Below are positions 34,393-44,451 of a DNA stretch of 64,000 nucleotides, one piece after another. Every line of letters starts with the position of its first letter. The first letter of the stretch is position 1. Made by a program: the position numbers and the translations under genes. Origin of the DNA: Limnochorda sp. LNt (lineage in GTDB: Bacteria > Bacillota > Limnochordia > Limnochordales > Geochordaceae). Below the pieces are notes generated by a model that saw only the letters and a list, made by a program, of their open reading frames with translations, did no database searches and was not told the DNA's origin. Location of the stretch: NCBI RefSeq assembly GCF_035593265.1, contig NZ_CP141614.1, positions 1,612,001 through 1,676,000 on the forward strand, read 5' to 3'.

Positions 34393-34926
34393 CTACGGCA
34401 CCAGACCCTCCGGCAGGCGCACGAGGACTCGCCCGGCCTCGGGCTCGACCCTCTCCACGAAGGCTCGCACCGCCGGGATGAGGACCGGCTCGCCTCCCGC
34501 CGGCGGCGTCACCTCCCAGAGGTCGTGGGCCCGGCTGCGCAAGACGCCGCTGATGCGCCCCAGGCACCGGCCATCCTGCGTCCAGACCTCCAACCCCATC
34601 AGCTGGAAGAGGTAGAAGTGCCCCTCGGGCAGGGGTCGTACCTGCTCCCCCGGGATCTCCACCCACGCGCCGCGCAAGCGCTCGGCCTGGTCGCGATCCG
34701 TCACGCCCTCGAAGGCGACGATGACGCTGCCCCTGGGCCCGGGCCGGGCCGAGACGATCGCGGCGGGGCGCACCTGGTCGCCGAGCCGCAGCCAGCACGT
34801 GCGGACGGAGCCGAGGCGGCCGGGGTCGTCGCTGAGCACCGCGACCCGGACCTCGCCCCGCACGCCGTGCGGGGCCAGCACCTGCGCCACCGCCACCCGC
34901 TGGGGGCTCGCCGAGCCCACGGTCAC
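34393..34926 (-). CDS. rimM: Ribosome maturation factor RimM
   Basis: RimM (177 aa) assists 30S head maturation. The N-terminal beta-barrel has 'VAVAQVLAPHGVRGEVRVAV' (the HGVRGE motif). The C-terminal PRC-barrel has 'LMGLEVWTQDGRCLGRISGV' and 'EPVLIPAVRAFVERVEPEAG'. Between khpA and trmD, as expected. Confidence 0.95.
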   Translation of the reverse strand: MTVGSASPQRVAVAQVLAPHGVRGEVRVAVLSDDPGRLGSVRTCWLRLGDQVRPAAIVSARPGPRGSVIVAFEGVTDRDQAERLRGAWVEIPGEQVRPLPEGHFYLFQLMGLEVWTQDGRCLGRISGVLRSRAHDLWEVTPPAGGEPVLIPAVRAFVERVEPEAGRVLVRLPEGLVP

Positions 34927-34943
34927 GGCCCGGCCCTCCGCCG

Positions 34944-35180
34944 TCAGTCCAGGATCTCCACGTGCACGGTCTTGCCCTCCTTGAGGGCGGCCGCCTTCGC
35001 GACGGTGCGGATGGCCTGGGCGATGCGCCCCTGCTTGCCGATGACCTTGCCCATGTCCTCGGGGGCGACCTTGAGTTCCAGGATGATGGAACGCTCGCCC
35101 TCGACCTGACGCACCTGGACCTGGTCCGGGTGATCCACCAGCGCGCGTGCGATGTATTCGACGAGCTCCTTCACCTTCAC
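34944..35180 (-). CDS. khpA: KH-domain RNA-binding protein KhpA (YlqC)
   Basis: A 78-aa single KH domain protein. The RNA-binding GxxG loop is '[20 protein letters not shown]', and the start '[20 protein letters not shown]' is typical of YlqC/KhpA, which pairs with KhpB to bind RNA and influence cell division. It sits 7 nt after rpsP in the standard rpsP-khpA-rimM order. Confidence 0.95.
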   Translation of the reverse strand: MKVKELVEYIARALVDHPDQVQVRQVEGERSIILELKVAPEDMGKVIGKQGRIAQAIRTVAKAAALKEGKTVHVEILD

Positions 35181-35187
35181 CCTCCTC

Positions 35188-35529
35188 TTACGCCTCCGTC
35201 ACGGCCGAGGCGGGCTCATGGTCGCCGTCGGGCGCAGGCGAGGTGCCGGCGGCTTGCGCTCCTCTCTGGCGGCGCTGCTGCCACTGCTCCCAGACGCCGC
35301 TCTGCTCCAGGGTCCGGCGGGCCGACTCCGAGGGCTGCGCTCCCTTGCTGAGCCACTCCAGGGTCCGCTGCGGGTCCACCTTGATGGCCGGGGGATCCCG
35401 CAGGGGATCGTAGTAGCCCAGCTGCTCCACGTACCGGCCGTCCCGGGCCGCACGGGCGTCGGCCACCACGATCCGGTAAAACGGCTGCTTCTTGGCTCCC
35501 ATCCGCTTCAGTCGAATCCTGACTGCCAA
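35188..35529 (-). CDS. rpsP: 30S ribosomal protein S16
   Basis: S16 (113 aa) opens with '[20 protein letters not shown]' and contains '[20 protein letters not shown]', both universally conserved. A tail of about 30 residues rich in Gln, Arg and Ala follows. The start is TTG 35529, with AAGGAGG 10 nt upstream; there is no ATG in frame near it, and the frame is open far upstream only as antisense to other reading frames. Confidence 0.95.
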   Translation of the reverse strand: MAVRIRLKRMGAKKQPFYRIVVADARAARDGRYVEQLGYYDPLRDPPAIKVDPQRTLEWLSKGAQPSESARRTLEQSGVWEQWQQRRQRGAQAAGTSPAPDGDHEPASAVTEA

Positions 35530-35582
35530 GTCAGCATCGGCCTCCTTACTGGGATCGGGATGTGCGGGCCATCGAGCCCGCC

Positions 35583-36911
35583 TCAGAGGCTCCCCCGCCG
35601 CCACCCCGCCCGGGGGCCCTGCCCCCGGGCCAGGTGCCGGAGCATGCGCCGAGCCTCTTCGTACTGCTTCAACAGGCGGTTGACGTCCTGCACGGTGGTG
35701 CCGCTGCCCGCTGCGATGCGCCGGCGCCGGCTCCCGTCGATGATGGAGGGCTGTCGGCGCTCCTGGGGCGTCATGGACTGGATGATGGCCTCGATGCGGC
35801 TCAGCTCCCGCTCGTCGACCTTGAGCCCCGCCGGCAACCGTCCCCCCAGGCCGGGGATCATGGCCAGCACCTGGTCCAGCGGCCCCATCCGGCGCACCTG
35901 CCGCAGCTGCTCCAGGAAGTCGTCGAGCCCGAAGGCGTCCTCGCGTAGCCGCTTGACCATCTCGCGGGCGCGCTCGGCCTCGACGGCCTGCTCGGCCCGC
36001 TCGATGAGGGTCAGCACGTCGCCCATGCCGAGGATGCGCCCCGCCATCCGGTCCGGGTGGAAGGGCTCGAGCCCGTCGAGCCGCTCGCCCGTGCCGGCGA
36101 AGAGGATGGGGGCCCCCGTCACCTCCCGCACCGACAGGGCGGCGCCGCCCCGGGCATCCCCGTCCAGCTTGGTCAGGACGATGCCGTCGATGCGCATGCG
36201 GGCGACGAAGGCCTGCGCGACGTTGACCGCGTCCTGGCCCGTCATCGCATCGACCACCAGCAGGACCTGGCGAGCCTGCACCGCCTCGACGATGTGGCTC
36301 GCCTCCGCCATCAGGGCCTCGTCCACGTGCTGGCGGCCTGCCGTGTCGACGACGACCACCTCGTGACCGCCCCGTCGGGCGTGGGCCACGCCGGCCTTGG
36401 CCACGTCGGGCGGCGTCATCCCCCCGGGCACGCCGAAGAAGTCGACACCCGCCTGGCGTGCCAGCACCTCGAGCTGCGCGACGGCCGCGGGGCGCTGGAG
36501 ATCGCAGGCCACCAGCAGCACCCGCCGTCCCTGGCGGCGCAGGAGATGGGCCAGCTTGCCCGCCGCCGTCGTCTTGCCCGACCCCTGCAGGCCGACCATG
36601 ACGAAGACGGCGGGCCACGGGGGATCGACCCGCAGCGGCTCGGCCCGCCCGCCCAGCAGCTGGGTCAGCTCGTCGCGGACGATGCGCACGACCTGGTGCG
36701 CGGGAGCGAGCCCCTCCAGCACCTCGGCGCCCGTGGCCCGAGCCCGCACGCGCTCGGTGAAGGTCTTGACGACCCGGTAGTGGACGTCGGCCTCCAGCAG
36801 GGCCAGGCGCACCTCCCGCAGGGCCTCGTCCACGTCGCGCTCGGAGAGCCGGCCCCGGCCCGAGAGCCGCCGGAAGACCTGGCCCAGTCGCTCGGTCAGC
36901 GCCTCGAACAC
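35583..36911 (-). CDS. ffh: Signal recognition particle protein Ffh
   Basis: Ffh (442 aa) binds signal sequences and targets nascent membrane proteins to FtsY. N domain ('[20 protein letters not shown]'), G domain with '[18 protein letters not shown]', '[14 protein letters not shown]', '[13 protein letters not shown]' and '[15 protein letters not shown]', then the M domain with '[20 protein letters not shown]'. The M-domain tail is short and glycine/arginine-rich. It is 19 nt downstream of ylxM. Confidence 0.97.
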   Translation of the reverse strand: MFEALTERLGQVFRRLSGRGRLSERDVDEALREVRLALLEADVHYRVVKTFTERVRARATGAEVLEGLAPAHQVVRIVRDELTQLLGGRAEPLRVDPPWPAVFVMVGLQGSGKTTAAGKLAHLLRRQGRRVLLVACDLQRPAAVAQLEVLARQAGVDFFGVPGGMTPPDVAKAGVAHARRGGHEVVVVDTAGRQHVDEALMAEASHIVEAVQARQVLLVVDAMTGQDAVNVAQAFVARMRIDGIVLTKLDGDARGGAALSVREVTGAPILFAGTGERLDGLEPFHPDRMAGRILGMGDVLTLIERAEQAVEAERAREMVKRLREDAFGLDDFLEQLRQVRRMGPLDQVLAMIPGLGGRLPAGLKVDERELSRIEAIIQSMTPQERRQPSIIDGSRRRRIAAGSGTTVQDVNRLLKQYEEARRMLRHLARGQGPRAGWRRGSL

Positions 36912-36930
36912 GTCCGACCCTCCCCCTCCC

Positions 36931-37386
36931 TCACAGCTCCCGCCGCAGCGCGACCAGCGCGCGCCGGATGGCCCGGGCCGCCTGCACGACCTCCTCCGAG
37001 GCCGCCCGCTCGCCCCGCACGCATGCCGCCAGTCGCCGCGATTGGCGCAGCGCCTGCTCGACGATGGCCCGCTGACGGCGGTAGCGGGAGGCGAGCCCCA
37101 GCCGGCGCTCCGCCTCCACCAGCGTGCGGGCGCTGCGCTGCAGGACGTCGTGCACGGCCTGGCGGCTCACCTGCTCCTCGGCGGCGATCTCGGCCAGCGA
37201 CAGGTCCCGGTGATAGCGCAGCTCGAAGAGCCGGCGCGCCTTGGGGGTCAGCAGGCCGCCGTAGATGTCGTACAGCAGCACGAGCCCCGCCGGCCCCGGC
37301 TCGTCCCCGGCCTGGACCTCCTCGGGCGCTGCCCCGGGATCCCGGTGGGGCACCGTCGACCGCCTCACCCGGCCCGTTAAGGGCAT
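36931..37386 (-). CDS. ylxM: YlxM-family helix-turn-helix SRP accessory protein
   Basis: A 151-aa protein whose central part matches YlxM, a small sigma-70 region 4-like protein that regulates SRP GTPase activity in Gram-positive bacteria. Key stretch: 'YHRDLSLAEIAAEEQVSRQA' followed by 'VHDVLQRSARTLVEAERRLG'. The N-terminal 30 residues and the C-terminal basic helix are less conserved. ATG 37386 lies directly behind AAAGGAG, closer than ideal, so GTG 37368 is possible. Adjacent to ffh as in Bacillus. Confidence 0.87.
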   Translation of the reverse strand: MPLTGRVRRSTVPHRDPGAAPEEVQAGDEPGPAGLVLLYDIYGGLLTPKARRLFELRYHRDLSLAEIAAEEQVSRQAVHDVLQRSARTLVEAERRLGLASRYRRQRAIVEQALRQSRRLAACVRGERAASEEVVQAARAIRRALVALRREL

Positions 37387-37404
37387 CTCCTTTACACCTG
37401 CTCG

Positions 37405-37435
37405 AGTATACGACAGCCCCACCCCTGCCCGTCAA
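37405..37435 (-). promoter_or_regulatory. Candidate sigma-A promoter for ylxM-ffh-rpsP
   Basis: TTGACG (37435-37430) and TATACT (37410-37405) are separated by 19 nt, 2 nt longer than ideal, just upstream of ylxM. The small ftsY-ylxM gap is AT-richer than its surroundings. Good box matches, but the spacing lowers confidence. Confidence 0.5.
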
Positions 37436-37453
37436 TGCGAAGCGGACGGCGGG

Positions 37454-38383
37454 TCAATCCTCGAGGCCCAGCAGCGCCCGGGCGAAGGCGTCGGGGTCGA
37501 AGGGTCGCAGGTCGTCGGGATCCTCGCCGACGCCCACCAGCTTGAGCGGGAGCCCCATCTCGGCGACGATGGCCAGCGCGATGCCGCCCCGGGCGGTGCC
37601 GTCCAGCTTGGTCAGCACCAACCCGCTGGCCGCCACGGCCTCGGTGAAGACCCGCGCCTGCACCAGGCCGTTTTGGCCGGTGGTGGCGTCCAGCACCAGG
37701 AGCACCTCGTCGAGCGGGCGCTCGAGGGCCTTCTCCGCCACCCGCCGCACCTTGGCCAGCTCCGCCATCAGCTGGCTCTTGTTGTGCAGCCGCCCGGCGG
37801 TGTCGACCAGCACCACGTCCATGCCGCGGGCGACGGCCGCCTGCACCCCGTCGAAGGCCACGGAGGCCGGATCCTGCCCCGGGGCCCCGCGCACCAGATC
37901 GGCGCCGGCCCGCTCGGCCCAGATGGCGAGCTGCTCCTGCGCGGCGGCGCGGAACGTATCGGCGGCCACCAGGAGCACCCGGCGCCCTTGGCGCGCCAGG
38001 CGCCAGGCCATCTTGCCCGCGGTGGTGGTCTTGCCGGTGCCATTGACGCCCACCACCATGCCCACCAGGGGGCGGCGCTGCCAGGCGTCGGGCCGCTCCC
38101 AGGCCAGCGGCTCCTGGCGCCGGCGAAGCCGCTCGGCCATCAAGGTGGCCAGCTCCCGCCGCAGGGCCGCCGCGTCGGCCGCCGGTGCCTTGCGGGCACG
38201 CACGGCCTCCACCAGCTGGGCGGCCACGGCCGGTCCCACGTCGGCGGCGATGAGGCTCTCCTCCAGCCCCTCCCAGAGGGCCGGCGAGCTGCCGTGCCGG
38301 CGCACCAGGGATTCGATGGAGCCCACCAGGGTGTCACGGGTCTTCTGCATGCCCTGGACGAGTCGCTGCCAGAGGGGGGTCAC
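37454..38383 (-). CDS. ftsY: Signal recognition particle receptor FtsY
   Basis: FtsY (309 aa) is the membrane receptor for SRP. It consists only of the NG core, without the acidic A domain of enteric FtsY, as usual in Bacillota. G-domain motifs: 'GVNGTGKTTTAGKMAWRLA', 'AADTFRAAAQEQLAIWAERA', 'LVDTAGRLHNKSQLMAEL' and 'LTKLDGTARGGIALAI'. GTG 38383 overlaps the smc TGA (GTGA), fixing the start. Confidence 0.97.
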   Translation of the reverse strand: MTPLWQRLVQGMQKTRDTLVGSIESLVRRHGSSPALWEGLEESLIAADVGPAVAAQLVEAVRARKAPAADAAALRRELATLMAERLRRRQEPLAWERPDAWQRRPLVGMVVGVNGTGKTTTAGKMAWRLARQGRRVLLVAADTFRAAAQEQLAIWAERAGADLVRGAPGQDPASVAFDGVQAAVARGMDVVLVDTAGRLHNKSQLMAELAKVRRVAEKALERPLDEVLLVLDATTGQNGLVQARVFTEAVAASGLVLTKLDGTARGGIALAIVAEMGLPLKLVGVGEDPDDLRPFDPDAFARALLGLED

Positions 38384-41300
38384 GTGCCCGCTCCCATCTC
38401 GACAACCGGCGGGGCGTCGGCGGCCATGACGCGGGGCACGTCGCCCATCCGGAGGACCAGGAGTCGCGAGACGCCCTGGTCGTCGACGGTGACGCCAAAC
38501 AGCGAGTTGGCCGCCTCCATCGTCCGTTGCCGGTGTGTGATGAAGAGGATCTGCCGGTCCTGGGCCAGCTCCTGCACGACGGCCACCAGGCGCTCCAGGT
38601 TGGGCTCGTCGAGCGCAGCGTCCAGCTCGTCCAGCACGCAGACGGGCGAGGGCCGCACGCGCTGCAGGGCGAAGATGAACGCCGCGAAGACCAGCGATCG
38701 CTCGCCGCCGGAGAGGGCGACGGCGGGCTGCGGACGCTTGGAGGGCAGGCGCACCTCCAGCTCGACGCGGCCGCTCTCCACGCTGCCCTCCAGGCGGAGC
38801 CGGCCCTCGCCCCCGCCGAAGAGCCGTCGCAGCATGACGTCGAACTCGCCGGAGGCGGCCTCCAGGGTCCGGGTGAAGCGGGCCGCGCTCACCTGTTCGA
38901 GCGTCGCCTGCCACGCCTCGAGGGCCCGCCGGGCCTCCACCAGATCGGCGTGCGCGCCCTGGGCCTGCTCCCATTCGCGCCGGGCCCGGTCGTAATCGGC
39001 GATGGCCTGCATGTCGACGGAGCCGATGCGCTCCAGCTCGGCCTGGATCTCCTGGCGCCGCCGCTCCAGCTGACTCCGGGGAGCGTGGGCCAGCTCCGGG
39101 GAGGCGGGAGGGAGGGCCTCCAGGTCCTCCACGGGCCCGCCCGTCAGCTCGGCCAGCCGGGCCCTTGCCTGCTCCCAGCGGTCCTTGGCCGTCTGATGGG
39201 CTCGCTCCGCCTTCATCCAGGCCGCCGAGCGAAGCTCGACGGCGTGCTCCAGATGGGCGATGCGGTGCCGGAGCCGCTCCATCTCCTGGCTCGCCTGCTC
39301 GAGTCGCGCGCCCAGCTCCTCCCGCGTCGCCTGCTGCGCCGCTGCCTCCCGCTCGGCCGACTCGACTTGGGCGGCCAGGGCGGCCGCCTGCGCGCGGGCC
39401 GCCTCCATCTCCTGGCGGGCGGCCTCCGCCTCCGCGGAGACGGTCTCCACCTGCTGGCGGATGGATGCCATCTCGAGCCGGGCCTGCTCCAGGCGAGACG
39501 CCGCGACCTGCTGATCGGCGCGGCGCGCCTCCACCTGCGCGAGGGCCTCCATCACTTGCCGGTCCAGGCCCCGTCGGCCCTCGCGCAGGCGGTCCAGCTC
39601 AGCGGTCAGCTCGTCGACCGCCTGGCGCCAGCGCTGCTCCTCCGCCTGCCGGGAGGCCAGACGCTCCCGCAGGGAGGCCTCGCGCCCCTCACCCTCCCGA
39701 ACCGTCTCCTCCACCCGTCGGCGCTCGGCCTCCACCACGGCCTGCTCCCGGGCGAGGCGCGCCTGCTCCTCGGCGAGTGGCTCCTGCCGGGCCACCGCCG
39801 CCGCGCGCCGGGCCTCGAGATCCCGGACGGCGGTCTCCGCCTCCGCTCCGGCGCGGACCAACGCCTCCAGGGCTCGCCGGCGCTCCGCCAGTGCCTGGCG
39901 CAGCGCCTCCCGCTCCCGGCTGGCCTGGGCCACGCGCTGGGAGAGCGTCTCGATCTGCCGGCTCCGGGCCAGCAGATCGGCGCGCGACGCCTCACGGTGG
40001 CCGCCGCTCACCGGCCCGCCCGGCACCACGACCTCGCCCTGACGGGTCACCACCCGCGCCAGCTCGCCGACACGCCGACCGGCCGCGATGGCCCCGGCCA
40101 GATCCTCCATGACCGCCACGCGCCCGGCGGCATAGGCCAGGGCAGGCCGGATGGGGTCGGCGACCGCGAGCAGCTCCGAGGCCACCCCCACGAAGCCGGG
40201 CAACCGCTCGATGGCCTGGACGGCGCCACCCGACAGCGCTCGGGGCCGCAGGTAGTCGAGGGGCAGGAAGGTGGCCCACCCCCGCCGCCGCGCGCGCAAA
40301 TACTCGATGGCCTGGCGGGCCGCCTCCGCCGTCCTCACCACGATGGCCTCGAGGTAGGAGCCAAGCGCCGCGGCGGCCGCCTCCTCCAGCCCCTCCGGCA
40401 CCCGTACCAGCTGGCCCAGGGGCCCGTGCACCTCCGCCCGCCACGGTGCCTCGGCCTCCATCACCGCCCGCACCCCGCGGGAGAAGCCCTCCAGCTCTTG
40501 GTGGGCCTGCCGGATCACCCGCAACGTCCCCTCGAGGCGGCTGGTCTCGACCTCCATCTGCCGCAGGCGCGACTCGAGCCGGGCGATCTCGTCGCGTACC
40601 GCCTGCGCCTGGGCCGCCACGGCCTGGCGGCGCGAGGTGGCCTGCGCCCGCTCCTCGTCGAGGCGGGCGATCTCGGCCCGGAGGGCCTCCGCTCGCTCAT
40701 CGAGGGCCTCGCGCCGGGCGACCACCTCACGGGCCCGCTCGTCCAGGCGCTGCAGCTCCCGGCGGGCGGCCTGGTGCTGGCGGGTCGCCTCCAAGAGCTC
40801 GTTGCGCACCCGCGCCAGCTGCTCCAACGCGTCCAGCAGGTGCGCGCGGCGGCTCTCGAGCGCCTGATCGGCCTGGCTGAGGCCCGACGTCGCCTCGTCG
40901 AGGCGGGCGACCAGGGCACGGTGGGCGGCCTCGGCTCGCTCGAAGGCGACGGCCGCCTCGGCCTGCCGTCGCTCCAGCTCCTGCAGCCGGGCCTGGAGCT
41001 CCTCGGATTGGCGCTGCAACGCCACCACCTGCGAGCGGGCGCGCTCGAGCCGGCCCGCCGCCTCGAACTCCCGATCCCGGGCCCGCTCCATGGCATGCCG
41101 ACGCTGGAGCAGGTCCTGGCGGCGCCGCTCCAGCTCGGAGGCGACGGCTGCCAGCTGGTTGCCGGTCTCCTGATGGGAGGCCAGCAGCGCGGCCATCCGC
41201 TGGCGGCTCTCCTCCAGGGCGGCGCGGGCCGAGCTCAGCTGGGCCTCGGCCTCACGGGCCTGGGTGAGGGCATCCTGCCAGTGGGCGCGGGCGGCGACGG

Positions 41301-42000
41301 CCTCTCGACGCGCCAGCTCCCGCTCCACCTCGGCTCGCGCCTCGGACAGCTCACGAGCTCGTCGGGCCCGGGCGGCCTGCCGCTCCAGGAACGCGACGTG
41401 GCGCGCCGCCTCACCCAGGGCAGCCTCGGCCCGCTCCAGCGCCCGCCCCGCACGATCGCGGCTGATCCGCGCCGCCGCCACCAGCTGGCGAAACCTCGCC
41501 ACGCCCGCCACCTCGTCGATGGCGGCCCGCCTCTCCTCGCCGCTGCCCACCACCATGAGGTCGGCGCTGCCCTGGGGGACCAGGGCGTGCGAGCGGGCGC
41601 CGAAGTGAGCACGCGAGAGCAGCTCGTGGATGTCCCGCAGGCGGCAGGGAGCCCCGTTGATGGCGAAGTGGCTCTGCCCCGAGCGGTAGGTGCGGCGCAC
41701 GATCTCGATCTCGCGAAAGGGCAACGCGAGGTTGTCTCGATCGTTGTCGAAGGTGAGCACCACCTCGGCCATGCCCACCGGGCGCACCGCCCGGGTGCCG
41801 CCGAAGATGATGTCTTCGATGCGCCCGCCCCTCAACGCGCGGACGCTGGGCTCCCCCAGGGCCCAGCGGATGGCGTCCAGCAGGTTGCTCTTGCCGCAGC
41901 CGTTGGGGCCGACGACCGCGTTGAGCCCCCGATCGAGCTCGACCGTCACCCGACGGCCGAACGATTTGAATCCATAGATCTCCAGCCGCTTCAAATACAC
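38380..42000 (-). CDS. smc: Chromosome segregation ATPase SMC
   Basis: SMC (1206 aa) compacts and segregates the chromosome. The N-terminal head starts 'YLKRLEIYGFKSFGRRVTVE', with Walker A GPNGCGKS at 31-38. Two very long Q/E/A/R coiled coils flank a hinge (about 510-650, 'YLEAIVVRTAEAARQAIEYL'). The C-terminal head has signature 'LSGGERSLVFAAFIFALQ' and Walker B 'PVCVLDELDAALDEPN'. GTG 42000 gives the classical N-terminus although its ribosome-binding site is weak. smc-ftsY is a conserved pair. Confidence 0.97.
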   Translation of the reverse strand: MYLKRLEIYGFKSFGRRVTVELDRGLNAVVGPNGCGKSNLLDAIRWALGEPSVRALRGGRIEDIIFGGTRAVRPVGMAEVVLTFDNDRDNLALPFREIEIVRRTYRSGQSHFAINGAPCRLRDIHELLSRAHFGARSHALVPQGSADLMVVGSGEERRAAIDEVAGVARFRQLVAAARISRDRAGRALERAEAALGEAARHVAFLERQAARARRARELSEARAEVERELARREAVAARAHWQDALTQAREAEAQLSSARAALEESRQRMAALLASHQETGNQLAAVASELERRRQDLLQRRHAMERARDREFEAAGRLERARSQVVALQRQSEELQARLQELERRQAEAAVAFERAEAAHRALVARLDEATSGLSQADQALESRRAHLLDALEQLARVRNELLEATRQHQAARRELQRLDERAREVVARREALDERAEALRAEIARLDEERAQATSRRQAVAAQAQAVRDEIARLESRLRQMEVETSRLEGTLRVIRQAHQELEGFSRGVRAVMEAEAPWRAEVHGPLGQLVRVPEGLEEAAAAALGSYLEAIVVRTAEAARQAIEYLRARRRGWATFLPLDYLRPRALSGGAVQAIERLPGFVGVASELLAVADPIRPALAYAAGRVAVMEDLAGAIAAGRRVGELARVVTRQGEVVVPGGPVSGGHREASRADLLARSRQIETLSQRVAQASREREALRQALAERRRALEALVRAGAEAETAVRDLEARRAAAVARQEPLAEEQARLAREQAVVEAERRRVEETVREGEGREASLRERLASRQAEEQRWRQAVDELTAELDRLREGRRGLDRQVMEALAQVEARRADQQVAASRLEQARLEMASIRQQVETVSAEAEAARQEMEAARAQAAALAAQVESAEREAAAQQATREELGARLEQASQEMERLRHRIAHLEHAVELRSAAWMKAERAHQTAKDRWEQARARLAELTGGPVEDLEALPPASPELAHAPRSQLERRRQEIQAELERIGSVDMQAIADYDRARREWEQAQGAHADLVEARRALEAWQATLEQVSAARFTRTLEAASGEFDVMLRRLFGGGEGRLRLEGSVESGRVELEVRLPSKRPQPAVALSGGERSLVFAAFIFALQRVRPSPVCVLDELDAALDEPNLERLVAVVQELAQDRQILFITHRQRTMEAANSLFGVTVDDQGVSRLLVLRMGDVPRVMAADAPPVVEMGAGT

Positions 42001-42031
42001 CGCAGGCGAACCGACCGACCCGTGCCAGGAT

Positions 42032-42292
42032 TCAACGCGGCTCGACGATGAAGCGGATGGCCGTACGCTCCTCCCCGTCGATCTCGATCTCGGTGAAGGC
42101 CGGGATGCAGACCAGGTCGATCCCGTTGGGGGCGACGAAGCCGCGGGTGATGGCGATGGCCTTGACGGCCTGGTTGACGGCACCGGCTCCCACCGCCTGG
42201 ACCTCGGCCGACCCCTTCTCGCGCAGCACGGCTGCCAGCGCCCCGGCCACCGACTTGGGCTTGGAATTGGCCGAAACCTTCAGGACGTCCAT
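42032..42292 (-). CDS. spoVS: Stage V sporulation protein S
   Basis: SpoVS (86 aa) is a small Alba-like, probably nucleic-acid-binding protein needed for normal spore coat and septation timing in Bacillus. The whole sequence matches the family: 'MDVLKVSANSKPKSVAGALA', 'VQAVGAGAVNQAVKAIAITR' and 'DLVCIPAFTEIEIDGEERTA'. SpoVS also occurs in some non-sporulating bacteria, but with spo0A and ylbJ here it supports endospore formation. GAAGGAGG lies upstream of ATG 42292. It is placed between rnc and smc, which is unusual compared with Bacillus. Confidence 0.95.
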   Translation of the reverse strand: MDVLKVSANSKPKSVAGALAAVLREKGSAEVQAVGAGAVNQAVKAIAITRGFVAPNGIDLVCIPAFTEIEIDGEERTAIRFIVEPR

Positions 42293-42368
42293 GCCCCAAC
42301 GCCTCCTTCATATGCAAGGCCCGGCGGTACCGCGGTCGTCTCTCGGCTCGAAGGACGTCGAATACCAC

Positions 42369-42390
42369 GTAGCACGGCTGCCAGTGCTAC
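42369..42390. repeat. Short inverted repeat between rnc and spoVS
   Basis: GTAGCAC and GTGCTAC form a perfect 7-bp inverted repeat with an 8-nt loop immediately after the rnc stop. No T-tract follows on the minus strand. It could be an mRNA 3'-end hairpin of the fab-rnc transcript or an operator near the spoVS start region; the rest of the 98-nt gap also holds a perfect 10-bp GCGGTACCGC palindrome. Confidence 0.45.
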
Positions 42391-43140
42391 CTATATTCCG
42401 CTGACCGGCCCATTCTCCTCCACGCGCCGTGAGCCGCCCGGATCCAGCCGCCACAGCGCGGCCCGGGCGGCCGCCTCCTCGGCGCGCCGACGGCTCGAGC
42501 CCTCGGCGGTCACCACCAGATCGGGGGGGCAGTGCACCTCGACCTTGAAGCGCCGGGCATGAGGGGGCCCGCAGGCCTCCACCACCCGGTACTGCGGAGC
42601 GGCCCGCCCGTGGCGGGCCAGCCACTCCTGCAGGGCACCCTTGGGGTTGGCCTCGGCCGCCGGCCGGATGGCCGTGGTCAGGTCGGGCAGGCACCGCTCC
42701 ACCGCCTGACGGGCCGCCTCCCACCCTCCGTCGACGAAGATGGCCCCCACGACCGCCTCGAAGGCCGAGGCGAGCAGCCGCTCCTGCCGGCGAGCCCCCT
42801 GCATCTCCGCGCCCTTGCCCAGCCGGATCCGCCCGGTCAAGCCCCACCGCCGCGCCAGCTCGGCCAGGGTGGAGCGTCGCACCAGCTGGGCCCGCAGCGC
42901 CGTCAGCTCACCCTCGGGCTTGTCGGCCGCATAGCCGCGAAAGAGCCACCAGCTGACGACGAGACCCACCACCGCGTCTCCGAGGAACTCGAGGCGCTCG
43001 TTGTGGGCCACGCCCTGCAGGCTCTCCTCCGCCACGGCGGAGCGATGGGTGAGGGCCTGCTCCAGCCACCGGGCATCCCGAAACCGATAGCCCAGGGCCT
43101 CTGCCCGCTCGTCCTGCTCGGCCTGGCCGGCTCCCTCCAA
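42391..43140 (-). CDS. rnc: Ribonuclease III
   Basis: RNase III (249 aa) cleaves double-stranded RNA in rRNA processing and regulation. The catalytic motif 'HNERLEFLGDAVVGLVV' and the second acidic cluster 'ASAFEAVVGAIFVDGGWEAA' are intact. A C-terminal dsRNA-binding domain runs from 'NPKGALQEWLARHGRAAPQY' to 'SSRRRAEEAAARAALW'. It follows fabF by 6 nt; acp-fab-rnc-smc linkage is conserved in Bacillota. Confidence 0.96.
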   Translation of the reverse strand: MEGAGQAEQDERAEALGYRFRDARWLEQALTHRSAVAEESLQGVAHNERLEFLGDAVVGLVVSWWLFRGYAADKPEGELTALRAQLVRRSTLAELARRWGLTGRIRLGKGAEMQGARRQERLLASAFEAVVGAIFVDGGWEAARQAVERCLPDLTTAIRPAAEANPKGALQEWLARHGRAAPQYRVVEACGPPHARRFKVEVHCPPDLVVTAEGSSRRRAEEAAARAALWRLDPGGSRRVEENGPVSGI

Positions 43141-43146
43141 CGGCCC

Positions 43147-44403
43147 TCAGGACCCCTCCTCGTAGCGCCGGAAGACCAGCACGGCGTTGTGGCCGCCGAA
43201 GCCGAAGGAGTTGGAGACGGCCACGTCGATGTGTGCGGGCCTGGCCGCGTTGGGCACGTAGTCGAGGTCGCAGCGGGGATCCGGATGCTCCAGGTTGATG
43301 GTGGGCGGGATGACACCCCTCTCGATGGCCAGCACGCAGGCGATGGCCTCCACCCCGCCGGCGGCCCCCAGCAGGTGGCCCGTCATCGACTTGGTGGAGC
43401 TGATGGGGATGCGCCAGGCGTGCTCGCCGAAGACCTGCTTGATGGCGACGGTCTCGTACCAGTCGTTGTACTCGGTGGAGGTGCCGTGGGCGTTGATGTA
43501 GCCCACGGCCTCCGGCCCGATGCCCGCATCCTCGAGCGCCGCCTGCATCGCACGGGCCGCGCCCCGGCCCTCCGGGGCCGGCTGCGTGATGTGGAAGGCG
43601 TCGCCCGTCGCGCCGTAGCCTGTGATCTCCGCGTGGATCCGCGCCCCTCGAGCCCGGGCGTGCTCGAGGGCCTCCAGGACCAGGATGCCCGCTCCCTCGC
43701 CCATGACGAAGCCGTCCCGATCCCGGTCGAAGGGGCGGCTCGCCCGAGGGGGATCCTCGTTGCGGGTCGACAGGCTCTTGGCCGCCGCGAAGGCCGCGAT
43801 GGAGAAGGGCGTGATGGCCGCCTCCGCGCCGCCGGCGACCATGAGATCGGCATCGCCCCGCTGGATCATGCGAAAGGCGTCGCCGATGGCGTCGGCCCCC
43901 GAGGCGCAGGCCGACACCGTGCACCGGTTGGGCCCCTCGAGGCCGAAGCGGATGGAGACCAGTCCCGCGGCCATGTTGGGGATCATCATGGGGACCGTGA
44001 AGGGGCTGACCCGGCCGGCCCCTCGCTCGAGCAGGGTCCGGTGGCTGTTCTCCCAGGTCTCCATCCCGCCGATGCCGCTACCGATGACCGCCCCCGCCCG
44101 CTGGCCCAGCGGCGCCTCGCCGTCCAGGCCCGCGTCCTGCAGGGCCATGGCCGAGGCCGCCAGGGCGAACTGGGCGAACCGGTCCGTCCGGCGGGCCTCC
44201 TTGCGATCCATGTACCGCTCCGGCTCGAAGTCGTGCACCTCGGCCGCGATGCGGCAGTCGAGCCCCGACGCATCGAACCGGGTGATGGGCCCGACGCCCG
44301 GACGCCCCTCCACCAGCGCCGACCAGAACGCATCGAGCCCGATGCCGATGGGCGATACCACGCCCATGCCCGTCACCACGACCCGACGACGATGCTCTGG
44401 CAC
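43147..44403 (-). CDS. fabF: Beta-ketoacyl-ACP synthase II
   Basis: FabF (418 aa) elongates fatty acyl-ACP by condensation with malonyl-ACP. The catalytic Cys166 is in '[17 protein letters not shown]'. The two catalytic histidines are in '[20 protein letters not shown]' and '[20 protein letters not shown]'. '[18 protein letters not shown]' closes the fold. The gap to acpP is 48 nt. Confidence 0.97.
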   Translation of the reverse strand: MPEHRRRVVVTGMGVVSPIGIGLDAFWSALVEGRPGVGPITRFDASGLDCRIAAEVHDFEPERYMDRKEARRTDRFAQFALAASAMALQDAGLDGEAPLGQRAGAVIGSGIGGMETWENSHRTLLERGAGRVSPFTVPMMIPNMAAGLVSIRFGLEGPNRCTVSACASGADAIGDAFRMIQRGDADLMVAGGAEAAITPFSIAAFAAAKSLSTRNEDPPRASRPFDRDRDGFVMGEGAGILVLEALEHARARGARIHAEITGYGATGDAFHITQPAPEGRGAARAMQAALEDAGIGPEAVGYINAHGTSTEYNDWYETVAIKQVFGEHAWRIPISSTKSMTGHLLGAAGGVEAIACVLAIERGVIPPTINLEHPDPRCDLDYVPNAARPAHIDVAVSNSFGFGGHNAVLVFRRYEEGS

Positions 44404-44451
44404 GTTGGCCCCCCTCTTGCACCCGGTAGCCCGAGCGGCACCGGACGTCGG

